Translations under genes and position numbers: made by a program
The notes under the pieces: model-generated
Told to the model about the DNA's origin: nothing
Seen by the model: the letters and a program-made list of their open reading frames with translations, nothing else
The model's database searches: none
Assembly (NCBI GenBank): GCA_964034945.1
Contig: OZ035960.1
Location: forward strand, 68,530,994 to 68,594,993
Length of the DNA stretch: 64,000 nucleotides
Source: Chrysopilus asiliformis
Taxonomy: Eukaryota > Arthropoda > Insecta > Diptera > Rhagionidae
Direction of reading: 5' to 3'
Shown here: one piece after another, positions 10,915 to 21,807 of the stretch
How the letters are laid out: each line of letters opens with the position of its first letter
Numbering within the stretch: the first letter of the stretch is position 1

Positions 10915-11205
10915 TACTGATGAGGAATATTTATATCGACCAGAATAACACTCACTTCTGATGAGGAATATTTATGCCGAGCAAAATAAAACTCAATTCT
11001 GATGAGGAATATTTTTGCCGAGTAGAATAAAACTCTTTTTTAAAGAGATTTAAAATGTTGTGAAAAACTTATACTCGATGATAGTTGAAAAACTCCTTGA
11101 GTTGAAAAACTCTATTCGAAGAGGAATATTTATATTGAGCAAAATAAAACTCATGTCCGTCAAAACTTATGTGTCGTCAAAAACTTATACTCGATGTTTC
11201 TCGCT
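10915..11205 (+). repeat. Family D: 41-bp tandem repeat
   Basis: Units starting TGATGAGGAATATTTAT occur at 10918, 10959 and 11000, a 41-bp period, with diverged continuation (GAGGAATATTTATATTGAGC, about 11120). The same family recurs at 27.68-28.05 kb. Confidence 0.75.
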
Positions 11206-11246
11206 TTGTTTGATACGTGTTTTTTTTAATATTATGTTGCTTTTAT

Positions 11247-11436
11247 GGGGTGGTGATGGGTGGATGATGGGTGGGTTAGTAGGGGGTGTGGTGAGGAGTG
11301 GAAGGGGTGAGGGGGAAGGGTGGGGCGGGGAAGGGGCGGAGGATGGGGGGGTGGAGGAGGGGGAAGGGTGGAGGAGGGGGAAGGGTGGAGGAGGGGGAGG
11401 GGGAGGGAGAGGGGTGGGGAGGGGGTGGAGGGGAGA
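11247..11436 (+). repeat. 190-bp G-rich tract, quadruplex-prone
   Basis: Almost only G with some A and T on the plus strand, with more than twenty runs of three or more G, including repeats of GGAGGAGGGGGAAGGGT (about 11357-11405). The mirror C-rich strand would translate as a proline run, which is compositional and not a gene. It stands out sharply in AT-rich DNA. Confidence 0.85.
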
Positions 11437-11680
11437 CCCTATCATGCTATATATTTTTAAAATGTACTCTTCAGTACCTTTCATTTGAGGTACCACACAC
11501 CCCCCCACCACCTCCCAGAAAAAAAGTTTCATGCAAAGTACAAAAAAAATATCGTTTTCATTTACTTTAAATAATAATTTCTTATCATGCATTGAAAATT
11601 ATTTGAAATCGTACACTAGCCACACCATACAAAATCGAACAAATGAGTTTTTCGTCAGCTCAGCGAAATAAAACTCATTG

Positions 11681-11800
11681 GAACTGATATTTATTTACAA
11701 GAAATATTTATCTCTCGTTAGAACTGATATTTATTTTCAGGAAATATTTATCTCTAATTAGAACTGATATTTATTTACAGAAAATATTTATCTCTCTTCG
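11681..11800 (+). repeat. 40-bp tandem repeat, three units
   Basis: GAACTGATATTTATTT begins at 11681, 11721 and 11761, each followed by GAAATATTTATCTCT-like sequence. Confidence 0.8.
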
Positions 11801-11939
11801 TGAGTTTTTCGTCGCACAAGTAAAAATCATCTCCTTCAGAGATATTTTTTCGCACAATGAAAACGTTATTAATTGTGAGTGAAACTTGAAATGAGAGATA
11901 AAGAGAGAAAAAATAACTCTTATTTTCATCTCTGAGGTT

Positions 11940-12130
11940 AACTGAAGGTCCTGTAACGATAACGAGATTATAATTTTCCCCTAATTTCCCGAAAAAAAAA
12001 AAATTCAGTTGGGGATTTTTGGGTTGCTGAATACAATTCTGACATTAAAAAATTTGTAAGGATAACGGAAGGTCCTTTAAGGATAACGAGGTTATTTTTT
12101 TCCTCAATTTTTTCAGCAAAAATCTATATA
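11940..12130 (+). repeat. Two units of the GGATAACG minisatellite
   Basis: GAAGGTCCTGTAACGATAACG (about 11945) and GAAGGTCCTTTAAGGATAACG (about 12067) are 122 bp apart, the same period as the 17.8-kb array. Confidence 0.7.
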
Positions 12131-13390
12131 CATTTATCATGGGGAGAATTGATTAAGCCATAGCTGCTAAGTGTAGAAGATTTACGAAAATGTGCTCACA
12201 ACGGTTTCTTTTTGCAATATTGGTATGTGAACGTTGCACTTTGCGATTCAGTTTTTGCTTATTGGACAGAAATGTAAATCAGACTCAAAAAAAAGTAGAA
12301 GAAAGAGCAAATCCAGAATAAAATTGTTGTTTTTCTCGAAGGAGGTTACGCTTTTGAGCCATATCTTTCCTCTTTTCCTTTGTCTCTACTCTCTTTTTTG
12401 AGCTGTGACTCTTCAATTAAAATCACTTTATATTTTCGTCTGTATTGTATTTATTAGTTTGGCGTAAGATTTTATACAATTTCACTGTTTTCATATAATA
12501 TTTTCTGTAGAAATTTTAGGTTCGAATAATCAATCTCCCAAGACTAGGGAACAGATTCCCTAGTTCGTGAATTTGATTCAGGATCGGACTGAATCCGCGA
12601 ACTGAGGTTTCAGTGAATATTTCGGTAAAAAAATGCTCTCATTTTTAGTCAACTGATGTCTCCGAAATTCTCCTTAAGACAAAAATGTCGCTGAAATCGA
12701 TATCGTTCATTGTAGTGAGTGACATACCCATCTCTCTCCTGTGAATTTTTTATAATTTTTTCACCTAAATGAAGACACTTGTCTTCGTGACATCACGTAC
12801 AAATTTCATACAATCATATCGATTGAATCCACGTGGTAAATAAAATCGTTCGCTATATCGAATACTCAGTTTTTATAATGTTCGTTATATGGAGACATCA
12901 ATGTTAAAAATCGTAAAATTTAAACGTTGATATTTTCTGCGTTTCAGAGATAATAAAATATGAAACGCGGATTGTCGAATGATTAGAGGCGCACAAAGAT
13001 TCGAATTCATGAAACGAATGTGGTATTAGTCGCACAAGTCGAATCATCAGGCACACGGCAACTAAAATGTTCAACCAAGCCACCGAACGTTTGGCACCTA
13101 GCACAGATCGAAATCGATTTTTTAGGACACCTATAGTCCTCGCTATTATGTTTCGCGTTTTAGAATGCCTTTTATTGAAGTCGCTTTCGACACTTCCTTC
13201 TACTGTGGTGTAATTGTCTTCGGTTCCAAAGGGTAACCTGCATCACCTAAATTATAAGTATACTGAAATGCCAACTTATGAACATAAGAATGAACAAAGA
13301 AACCTAGAATCCACCGATTTCGTTGTCCTTGCTGGTATTCGTTTTTAAAAAATGCCCTAGTATGGCTAATGTTTCATATATGAGAGTCGT
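12131..13390. other. Non-coding DNA with nested hairpins
   Basis: 12543-12564 is a 9-bp stem (ACTAGGGAA / TTCCCTAGT, loop CAGA). Just after it GATTCAG and CTGAATC form another stem inside an AGTTCG / CGAACT pair (about 12562-12605). A minus-strand 66-codon frame (12904-13104) with a hydrophobic N-terminus is not recognised and not supported. Confidence 0.4.
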
Positions 13391-13506
13391 GGTTGGTTGG
13401 TTGGTTGGTTTGATAGGAGGGGGGCTGACCAGGGAACCCCACGCACGTAGGCCTCAAGTTGGGCCCATTGTACACCTCCGATGTCCCTCGTTGGAGCAGA
13501 TTGAGC

Positions 13507-14660
13507 TCAAGTACGGTTGTTTAGCCATCCCGCAAGTGCTATATATTTCCGAATCGGCTCCCAGCCCTGAGTTCCTGCCTCATGGAGTTCCTCTAGAAAG
13601 GGATAGCCGAAGCATTTGACGCGAATACGGGTTAAGGCTGGACAGTGACACAAGAAATGCTCCATCTTTTCCTGCTCTTCTCCGCAGCCCCTGCATTGTG
13701 GATTATCCACCAGCCTCATCTTGAAATCGTGATCCTTCAGGAGGGAGTGCCCAGTTAGAATCCAAGTCGTTAGACGAAGGGGATTCCGTTCCAGATTTAA
13801 GAGGCTCTTAGTAAGATTTGCATTTAAGCCACCCCATAATTCCTTTGTTGTAGTGCCGATCTGACACATGGACCAAAGTTGTTGGTTCTCCTGATCCGCC
13901 CACTGCTTAAGTTGCAGTTTGAGGATTTGAATCGGAAACCCAAGAGAAATGGGTTGACTGTCCATACATGTACCCTTACGAGCAAGTTCATCTGCCTTCT
14001 CATTTCCAGGAATATTACTATGCCCAGGAACCCAAACCATTTTAAGGTGGTTGGTTTCGGAGAGTCTCTTTAGGTCTTCCTTACATGACTGCACAAGCTT
14101 AGATTTGGCAGTGTGTGAAGAAATCGCTTTGATGGCTGCTTGACTGGCTGAGCAGATGCAGATATCCTTTTCAGTTATTGCAAGGTCCAACAGAAGCAGA
14201 CTGGCTTTTTTGATTGCCATTACTTCGACTTGAAAGACCGTAGCATGGTTGTCTATCGCTCCACTCCGAGCTCCTCGCAGAACAGTCCAGCGCCAGTCAG
14301 GTTATCCATCTTGGAACCGTCTGTATATACCGTTATGTCCGCTTCCGGTGGTGTGACAACTCCTGTCTCCCACTTGTCCCGGAGATCAATGCTCTTGCAA
14401 ACATTGGCCTCCAGATAGGACTCCGGCTGCAAGTCGCTTTCTAAAGATAGAGCGGGTATTTTAGACTTTACGAAATCGATAATGGACTCATGTGGAACTC
14501 CCTGTCCCGCATGAGTCCAAGTTTCGGCGAGGTGTAGCCTTATGGCCGCCCCCGCCGCCATATGTTTAACGTGCAGCTCGATAGGGGGTAGATTCAAGAT
14601 AACCTCCATTGACCTTGTAGTGGTGGATCTTAAAGCCCCCAATGTGCTCAAACAGCACTA
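13507..14660 (-). pseudogene. ORF2 RNase H domain and C-terminus, broken
   Basis: RNase H of the retrotransposon, which removes RNA after first-strand synthesis. Seen: VYTDGSKM (first catalytic Asp, about 14325), the region with Glu in QVEVMAI (about 14225, joined only after a frameshift near 14250), ICSASQAAI (about 14135) and WVPGHSNIPGNEKADELA (about 13990-14045). The second catalytic Asp expected in the SDSQ motif is Ala here. A CCHC-like C-terminal motif follows (CRGCGEEQEKMEHFLCHC, about 13640-13695). Stop at 13507. Confidence 0.88.
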
Positions 14661-16462
14661 TCACTGCACTCTTTCCAGTATTTTCCACTTTGATGCCGCT
14701 TCCAGTGCCTTGCACCATACAAGAGAGCCATAGGTTAAAATCGGGCGGATTACAACCGTATATAGCCATTTGACCAGTTTTGGTTGCAGGCCCCAATTCC
14801 CTTCTATAGCCCTCTTGCACATTCCAAAGGCTCTATATGCTCTGCTTGTCCTGTCTTCTAAATGAGGTGTCCAGGCGAGCCGTCTGTTCAGTATGACCCC
14901 CAAGTATTTGACCTTGTCTTTCAGTTTTAAACTGATGGAGCCAATCCTTGTTGTGGTCAATCTTGGTAATTTGTTTTTCTTTGTGAATAAACAGAGCTCG
15001 GTTTTGGACGGATTAACCTTTAGACCGTTACCTTCAGCCCAGTTGCATACCAGGTTAATGGCTGTCCGGGCTAGCCCGCTGAGTTCTGTTTCAAATTTGC
15101 CGGTTACGAGGATTACCAAGTCGTCTGCGTAACAGACGACTCGGAATCCCTGTCTGTCCAGATCAAGTAAGAGGTTATTCATCACCAGCACCCAAAGTAA
15201 GGGTGAGAGTATTCCTCCTTGAGGAGTCCCCCTGTGAACTATTCCCTCTCTAGTTTGATCCCACAGAGATGCGAAGGTTCTGCGATTTTCAAGCATATGC
15301 GCGGTCCACATTCTCGTTCCATCAACATTGCTTGCGCCAAGAACCTATTATTTTGCCTATAAGGATATTATTGAAAGCCCCTTCTACATCGATAAAGACA
15401 CCCAGGGTTGATTTCTTAAAAAGGAAGCCCTTCTCTATCCTGTGTATGACCTCATGTAGAGCTGTCTCCACGGATTGGCCCTTGATGTATGCATGCTGGT
15501 TGTTTGATCACAGCCCGGCTGGCAGGATTTCCCTTAATTCCCTATCGCAAATTCTTTCCAGGGTCTTGAGCATGAAGGAAGTTAGACTTATTGGTCTCCA
15601 GGCCTTCGCTGACGCATGCTCCACCCGGCCGACTTTCGGTATGAAAACCACTCGAACTTCTTGCCAAAGGCGAGGTGTATAGCACCAGTCCAAACATGCC
15701 TTGAATAAATTGACCATCCTTTCACAGATGTGATCCATGGCGTGCTGGAGGATAGCTGGGTATAAGCCATCCCTCCCCGGTGATTTGTATGGTCGGAATG
15801 AGTCTACCGCCCATTTGACTTTACTCGCTGTTATAAAAGCTGCGGAGTTAGCTAGTTGAACCCGAGCTTCCTCTACAAAAACCCCAGCTCGGTCTCGCCC
15901 CGCAAAACATCCAGGAAAGTGTTCTTCCACCAGGAAGTGTTCTTCCATCAGGAGACTCCCCACATGATCCAGCCCTGCTTCCATTGCTTGCAACAATGAG
16001 TTCAGGTTGTGTATGGGTCTTCGATAGGAATTTCTTTAGTCTTGCGGTCTCCCCGATGCTGTTAACGCTATCGCAGAATAAACGCCAAGAGTTCCTCTTA
16101 GCTCTGCGTATCATTGCCTTATACTCCCTAAGAGCAGATTGGTATGTATCCCAGTCCTGCTCACGGTTGTGATTTTTGGCTTTATTGTACAGTTTCCTGA
16201 CCGTTCTTCGCTTCTCCATGATCTCCCCAGTCAGCCAGGGGGTATTTGAGTCCCCCTTAGGCTTTCTGAGAGGACATGAAGACTCGAAGGATGACTTTAG
16301 AATTGTCGTCAGTATCTCCGTCTCGTTGTCAATATCATCCCTGCTATTAAAGTTAGGGGCATTGACTCCCTCCAATTTTTGAGCTAGTAGTTCCCCAAAC
16401 AGCGCCCAGTTCGTTTTCGACGAGTTTCTAAATTCGGGTGCTACTCTCTTTACTCTGCCTAG
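14661..16462 (-). pseudogene. ORF2 reverse transcriptase domain, broken
   Basis: Pre-RT linker (about 16460-16000), then KSPGRDGLYP (about 15780), WRPISLTSFMLKTLE (about 15595), GTPQGGILSPLLW (about 15195-15225) and the active site CYADDLVI (15120-15131). The thumb region includes WGLQPKLVKWLYTVVIRP (about 14770). Breaks: a frame change within a short imperfect duplication of EEHF-coding DNA (about 15910-15955), a TGA at about 15509-15511, a frameshift near 15315-15330, and another after ILERVQ near 14661. Confidence 0.9.
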
Positions 16463-17063
16463 CTTGAAGCGAATGTATCTATGGTCGGAGAGGCTAGCTT
16501 CGTCCGAAACTCGCCAATCCTGAACCACATTCACGTGGGCTCTACCCCGCGATTCAAAACATGTAGGTTTGTACTTGATACATAATCAAAAAGTGACTTA
16601 CCTCGATCGTTAAAGTCTGAGCTTCCCCAGCCTGTGTGGTGCGCGTTTGCATCGCACCCGATTACTAAATTTTTCCGGTTACTGCTGGCGTAACTTACCA
16701 GTTCCTCGAGTTCCCGGGATGGTGGAAGGGTTGGTGCATCATATGGGAGGTATACGGAGGCCAACACCATCTGTTCCCTCCTACCTTCTGCGGACCATTC
16801 CCACAACATTGCCGTTACATCTGTAGATAGAGCTAGTGGAATCGAGAACAAGTTCAGTTCCTTCCTAGCTACGATGCACGTTCTGGGTCTACCTACATTC
16901 CTTCCTTGAAAAATATGTAGGGCGGCCCGAATCCTGAAACCATGTCATTTAACGTCCATGGTTCTTGAATTAGAGCGACGTCCACTTTATTCTCCTTGAA
17001 CAGTTGAAGCAGGTTAGCCGAGACCGCCCTGCTACGATGTAGATTAATTTGGAGGACACTCAT
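16463..17063 (-). pseudogene. ORF2 endonuclease domain, frameshifted and deleted
   Basis: Apurinic/apyrimidinic-type endonuclease that nicks the target for priming. Seen: SVLQINLHRSRA and LIQEPW at the N-terminus, VIGCDANAHHTGWGS (about 16635-16675), and the catalytic ending SLSDHRYIRF (SDH at 16481-16489). A one-base shift near 16897-16905 breaks the frame. Around 16531 the sequence jumps from NRGVEPT to VVQDWRV with a change of frame; about 20 residues usually present between these motifs are missing, so a small deletion is inferred. Confidence 0.85.
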
Positions 17064-17064
17064 A

Positions 17065-17559
17065 TTAAGATTGAGCAACCCCCATATCAAAATCTTCCGT
17101 GAGAGTGTCATCAGAAGAGAGAACCTCATCCTCCAGCAACTTGTCTTCTTCATCGATGTTAACCGTAAGTCCAGCGAGTAGCCTAGAAGGGGAGGCCTCC
17201 TCCTGTGAAGCTCCCTCTATGGGCTTCGCCACGGAGGTGGCGCCTACGGCTCCCGTCGCCCCCACCACAGTATTTGCGTCCTGTACCGGGGGTAACGATG
17301 GTTCCGTCCTTTCCGCTGTAAATGCCGTTGCACTGCTCGGATCTGCCACTGGCTCTACGGTTTGTGCATCGGTATCCTCCTTAGAGAAACCCAGCTTTAA
17401 CCTAAACCTGCCGAGCCGATAGTGCACCAGCCCATCCGCCCGCCTCAACTCTTCAGCCGAAAGAGGCAACGCAAAATATGGGTGAAAAATTCGATAAGAA
17501 GGCGACAATCTCCAGCATTTTTGTGGTTTTGGATTTTGTCCACGTCGCCATAATATCAC
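17065..17559 (-). pseudogene. Retrotransposon ORF1 remnant
   Basis: A 164-codon frame with a basic N-terminus (WRRGQNPKPQKCWRL), then a long Ala/Val/Thr/Glu-rich region and an acidic C-terminus (DEEDKLLEDE). No zinc knuckle or RRM is visible, so it is shorter than typical ORF1 proteins and may be internally deleted. Its TAA stop (17065-17067 on this strand) is one base before the ORF2 ATG (17061-17063), the tight spacing that in many non-LTR elements allows termination and restart. ORF1 products normally coat the RNA. Identified mainly by position. Confidence 0.55.
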
Positions 17560-17790
17560 TAATCTAAAATCTAAAATATGAAAAAAAACACTTTTTATAC
17601 ACTTTCTATTAAGTTGGATTGTCGCGACCTACCTACCTACCTGGCTGGCTGGCTACCTATGTGTCTATCTCTGGAATCTTTGGAACCTTATATCTCCGAA
17701 ACTATGCAACCTAGGAAGATGAAATTTTGTCACCTTGCGTAGTTCCGGTGACGGTTCAATATTTTTACTACTCCATCCTTGTAAGGATAA
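17560..17790 (+). other. MITE-related flank and short TACC/GGCT microsatellite
   Basis: 17554-17600 matches part of the 20.3-kb MITE interior. 17629-17656 is a TACC then GGCT microsatellite. CCGAAACTATG-type wording up to the array resembles a HINE start. Confidence 0.4.
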
Positions 17791-17791
17791 T

Positions 17792-18715
17792 GGAAGGTCC
17801 TGTAATGATAGCGCAAATATCCTTTTTCCCATTTTTTCCGGGAAAAAATGGAATCAGGGGATTTTCGGGGTCACTGATCACGAATTCGGTGTTAGATTTT
17901 CAAAATTCAAAACGGCAGGTCCTGTAAGGATAACGCAAATATCCTTTTTCCCATTTTTTCCGGGAAAAAATGGCATTAGGGGGTTTTCGGGGTCGCTGAT
18001 CACGAATTCGGTGTTAGATTTTCAAAATTCGAAACGGAAGGTCCTGTAAGGATAACGCAAATATCCTTTTTCCCATTTTTTCCGGGAAAAAATTGTATTA
18101 GGGGGTTTTCGGGGTCGCTGATCACGAATTCGGTGTTAGATTTTCAAAATTCAAAACGGAAGGTCCTGTAAGGATAACGCAAATATCCTTTTTCCCATTT
18201 TTCCCGGGAAAAACTGGCACCAGGGGGTTTTCGGGGTCGCTGATCACGAATTCGGTGTTAGATTTTCAAAATTCAAAACGGAAGGTCCTGTAAGAATAAC
18301 GCAAATATCCTTTTTCCCATTTTTCCCGGGAAAAACTGGCATCAGGGGGTTTTCGGGGTCGCTGATCACGAATTCGGTGTTAGATTTTCAAAATTCAAAA
18401 CGGAAGGTCCTGTAAGGATAACGCAAATATCCTTTTTCCCATTTTTCCCGGGAAAAACTGGCACCAGGGGGTTTTCGGGGTCGTTGATCACGAATTCGGT
18501 GTTAGATTTTCAAAATTCAAAACGGAAGGTCCTGTAAGGATGACGCACATATCCTTTTCCCATTTTTTCCGGGGAAAAATTGCATTAGGGGGTTTTTGGG
18601 GTCGCTGAATCCGATTCTGACATTTAAAATTCTGTAAGGATAACGGAATGTCCTGCAAAGATAACGTGAGTTTCCTTTTGCTCAAATTTCCCGCGAAAGA
18701 TCTTTTCTGGAGGTT
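17792..18715 (+). repeat. 122-bp tandem array, about 7.5 units
   Basis: Units beginning GGAAGGTCCTGTAAGGATAACG start at 17792, 17914, 18036, 18158, 18280, 18402 and 18524, exactly 122 bp apart; an eighth, diverged unit follows. Each holds two palindromes: GGATA/TATCC around CGCAAA, and CATTTTTTCC and GGAAAAAATG around one G, followed by GGGGTCGCTGATCACGAAT. Units 4-7 carry a shortened second palindrome (TTTTTCCCGGGAAAAA). Open frames in the array are compositional. Confidence 0.95.
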
Positions 18716-18751
18716 TTTGGTAGGCTAATTCAAGACTAAAAAGTATAAAAT

Positions 18752-19078
18752 AAAAAAAAAACACTTTAAAAAACAAGTTTTATAGCCTTATACACTTTCA
18801 AAATGCACTAAAAAGTAAAAAACAAGTTTAAAGTTTCACAAAAAATGTTTTTATAAATTGCGTGTTGTTGTGAAAGTATAAAGTGTGTGACGTTGCATTT
18901 GCTCTTGAATCTGTAATAGCGGTTTCATACTGTGCAACGCAGCACACTTTATACTTTCACAACAACACGCAATTTATAAAAACATTTTTTGTGAAACTTT
19001 AAACTTGTTTTTTACTTTTTAGTGCATTTTGAAAGTGTATAAGGTTATAAAACTTGTTTTTTAAAGTGTTTTTTTTTT
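18752..19078. repeat. Long palindrome, 136-bp arms
   Basis: Left arm 18752-18887 and right arm 18943-19078 are reverse complements with only a few mismatches. The inner CGTTGCA (18891) and TGCAACG (18932) extend the stem. Arms contain ACTAAAAAGTAAAAAACAAG and GCGTGTTGTTGTGAAAG. The wording (TTTTTAGTGCATTTT) resembles the palindrome at 50.5-50.75 kb. Confidence 0.9.
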
Positions 19079-19270
19079 CTTTATAAAAATTTACCTTTAA
19101 ACTCAAAACAACGAAACAAATTCTCGTTCCCACAAAACTATTCCCTGAAATGTCAAAATTCGTCTCCGGAGACCAAGAGATAGATATCAGACAAATCTCC
19201 GGTCTCCGAAGTGTATATACAGGTCTCTTTGTATGCAGAGGCGAAATTTTTGGTCTAAGAGACCGAAATC
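19079..19270. mobile_element. Truncated relative of the 20.1-kb MITE
   Basis: 19120-19260 matches 20390-20640 closely (TTCGTCTCCGGAGACCAAGAG, TCTCCGGTCTCCGAAGTGTAT), but the terminal repeat is missing. Confidence 0.75.
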
Positions 19271-20109
19271 TCCTTTCTCTACTTTTATGCGATGGATTGG
19301 CGTTATAGATGATGACAGCACTGTTGGCTCAAGCTCCAGTTCAAGTTCCGATAAAATATATCGAAAAGCTGGTTTATTCAAACGAAAGTTTTTTCGTTTC
19401 AAAAATACCGAAGTATTGAACATCTATCATGAATTGTTTTAAAATAAAAACTTACGTTTTGTTTCAAAAGAAAACTTACTTGAATGGATTTGAAGCATCC
19501 CTCAATACTTTTCTTTCAACTTTCATCGCTCTTTTTTTGTAGATAGCCTCTTCTTTCAAACACAGCCCAACAAAAGCAACGGAGTCAATTTTAATTCACC
19601 TATAATTTAAGAGTTTTATTTCAAATAGTTTATAAAAAGGTACGTATTTTAAAATTTTACTTGCCTGTATGACATGTACTTTGACAGTAAACAGCTGATT
19701 TCGAAGATTCCAATTTAGATTTTAATCAAGCACCACTAAGTTCAATTCCGTTCGGATCGTGGAATACTGATTTCTTCGTATTCGTAACGTAGTTAGTTCT
19801 TCGTAATAAAGCTACGACGGATTCTGGAATCGGGCCGATATAATTTTTTTTTCCAATATTAACATTTTTTTAGTACGATTTTTTTTATGATATTGATTTC
19901 GTAAATTCTATTATTAATAACGTTTTCGACTGGCATGCTCTTTTTGCTCTGAAATTGCTCTAAAGTTGCTCACTCTGAGAACTTGTGTTCGACTGAGATT
20001 TTTTGATCGCTCGAAAAAGAGTTACGTGTTCGAGTGACGAAAGTACTCGTTCGACTGAGATTTTTTGATCGCTCGAAAAAGAGTTACGTAAGTACTCCTA
20101 TGCGAGCAC
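19271..20109. other. Non-coding DNA with a 60-bp-spaced duplication
   Basis: GTTCGACTGAGATTTTTTGA begins a roughly 42-bp block found at about 19988 and again at about 20048. No gene recognised. Confidence 0.45.
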
Positions 20110-20112
20110 TAA

Positions 20113-20666
20113 AGGTAAGGATACACGATGAGAGACTTTGGTCTCTGGTCTCCAGGGTACAAAAGGCAAAAATCTCCAAAGTGTATACACGTTCAGAGAC
20201 ATTTAAGTCTGGAGATCAAAAAATAGATCTCCGGAGACCTTTACTAAAAAGTCTCTCAAAGCAAAGTCTCTGGAGTGCATACACGACGCAGGTATCTCGT
20301 TTCCAAGCATAACAACAATATCACTAATCTAAAATATAAAATAAGTAAAAACACTTTTTTTCTTTATAAAAACTGACCTTTAATCGCAAAACAACGAAAC
20401 AAATTCTCGTTCCCACAAAACAATTTCCTGAAATGTCAAAATTCGTCTCCGGAGACCAAGAGATAGATATCAAAACGTTTTGAAGACCGGAGACGCATTA
20501 AAAAGAGTAGCTACACGGCAAGAGACTTAAGTCTCCCAAGAGACCCGAGAGACTTGTAATTGGAGATAAATCTCCGGTCTCCGAAGTGTATACACAGGTC
20601 TCTTTGTATCCAGAGGCGAAATTTTTGGTCTCAGAGACCAATGTCTCTCGTCGTGTATCCTTACCT
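20113..20666 (+). mobile_element. Harbinger-like MITE, 554 bp, TAA target duplication
   Basis: Ends AGGTAAGGATACACGA and TCGTGTATCCTTACCT are inverted and the match continues to about 32 bp (GAGAGAC.TTGGTCTC). TAA flanks both sides (20110-20112 and 20667-20669), as in PIF/Harbinger elements. The inside is rich in GTCTC/GAGAC words. No coding capacity. Superfamily inferred from the 3-bp TAA only. Confidence 0.7.
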
Positions 20667-20669
20667 TAA

Positions 20670-21169
20670 AAGAGCATTTTTCGAGCAATTTTGTGATCTG
20701 CCTTATGTAGTCAGATTTGAGTTGCTCTTTTGAGGTTAAGGCTAACAAAATCGTGTAATTAGGTACTTCTGTGTCATTAATTGACGCGTATGATATCGAA
20801 AAATAATTTCCCAGAATATTCTTGCCGGCGAGCCATCAAATGTCAATTTTCTGCTCGAGAACTGCTCGAAAATACCTTGCCCTAAACTGTGTCAGAGCCT
20901 GCTCTGAATCTGCCAGTCGAAAACGCCATAATAGTAAATTTTATTATTGCATGCAAATATAAAACATTTCCAAATTACCTGCCTATAAAAATAAGTTGAC
21001 GCGGCTTACTACTGCTGTCAAAAAATTTCCATCTTGTGTCAATAATGAAGTTATCTGCAGAACCAGCTCTTTTGTCTCCAGCTCTTTTGTATCCTCGTAG
21101 GCTCCATTTGACTATTGCTTGTGTGCGTGTTGTCGTTTTGTGTTTTTTTGTTGGACAGATCCGAGTAAG
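20670..21169. other. Non-coding DNA
   Basis: No gene or strong structure seen. GCTCGA-type words continue from the left flank of the MITE, showing the flank is one older sequence split by the insertion. Confidence 0.4.
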
Positions 21170-21807
21170 TCAAAATTCGAAAGTTGATTTTGTACCCGAG
21201 GTACTGGCTTTGGGTGAGACCAAAGTTGATCGCGACTGCGACCCAGGTCAATTTTAGGTAAAAGGGTAGTATTTTTTCGTCAAAGGCGTGTCGCAATTCA
21301 TATCCTCTATCATGTGCCTTACTCACTTCTTCCAATTTAGGGAAATGCGCTAATCCAGAATTTTACTTCATCTGGCTAAAGCTCCATATGCGCAAGCGCA
21401 TCTACCTCTGTTTTATTTACCGGAGCCCTAATCGTCCCACCGAGAACACCTTGGTCGAGTTGGACAACTGATCTGATTCCATCGATTCAATTACTGCTTC
21501 AAATCCTGGCGCTGAAATTGTTGTTGCGGGTGATTTCAACATCCATAATGATAAGTGGCTTCCTTTGTTGGATTGGATACGGAATTCTTTGCAGATTCAA
21601 ACTTGTTGGCACAAATCGTAGACAAACCAATGAGAATTCCAGATATTGTAGGACATATCAGTCAGATTTGTTTTTAACTACAAATCCTTCTAAATATAGC
21701 GTTTCTGGGAAGATCTGATCATTATCTGTTGAGCTGTTTATTTTCCACCGTAAGGCCCTTTAAAATTACAACTAAAGCCCCGCGTAGAACTGTTTCGCAT
21801 TTTAAAA

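Larger units (their letters stand above)
13391..17559 (-). mobile_element. LOA/I-like non-LTR retrotransposon, nearly full length
   Basis: Minus-strand order is ORF1, then ORF2 with apurinic endonuclease, reverse transcriptase and RNase H, then a 3' tail ending in (CCAA)5 at about 13391-13412. An RNase H after the RT and a short simple-repeat tail instead of poly(A) fit the I/LOA/Ingi side of non-LTR elements rather than R1 or Jockey. GC content is clearly higher than in the flanks. At least five frame breaks and one deletion show it is dead. Its upstream end abuts DNA related to the 20.3-kb MITE (AATATCACTAATCTAAAAT at about 17554). Confidence 0.88.

Noticed and set aside
11060..11592. Gly-rich (plus) and Pro-rich (minus) frames
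   Set aside because: Both come from the G-rich tract; no start context, domain or continuation.
12904..13104. Possible signal-peptide-like minus frame
   Set aside because: Hydrophobic start only, no downstream exon or splice site that could be supported.
17792..18715. CRISPR-like array of direct repeats
   Set aside because: The 122-bp unit repeats throughout, with no unique spacers, and the window is clearly insect.
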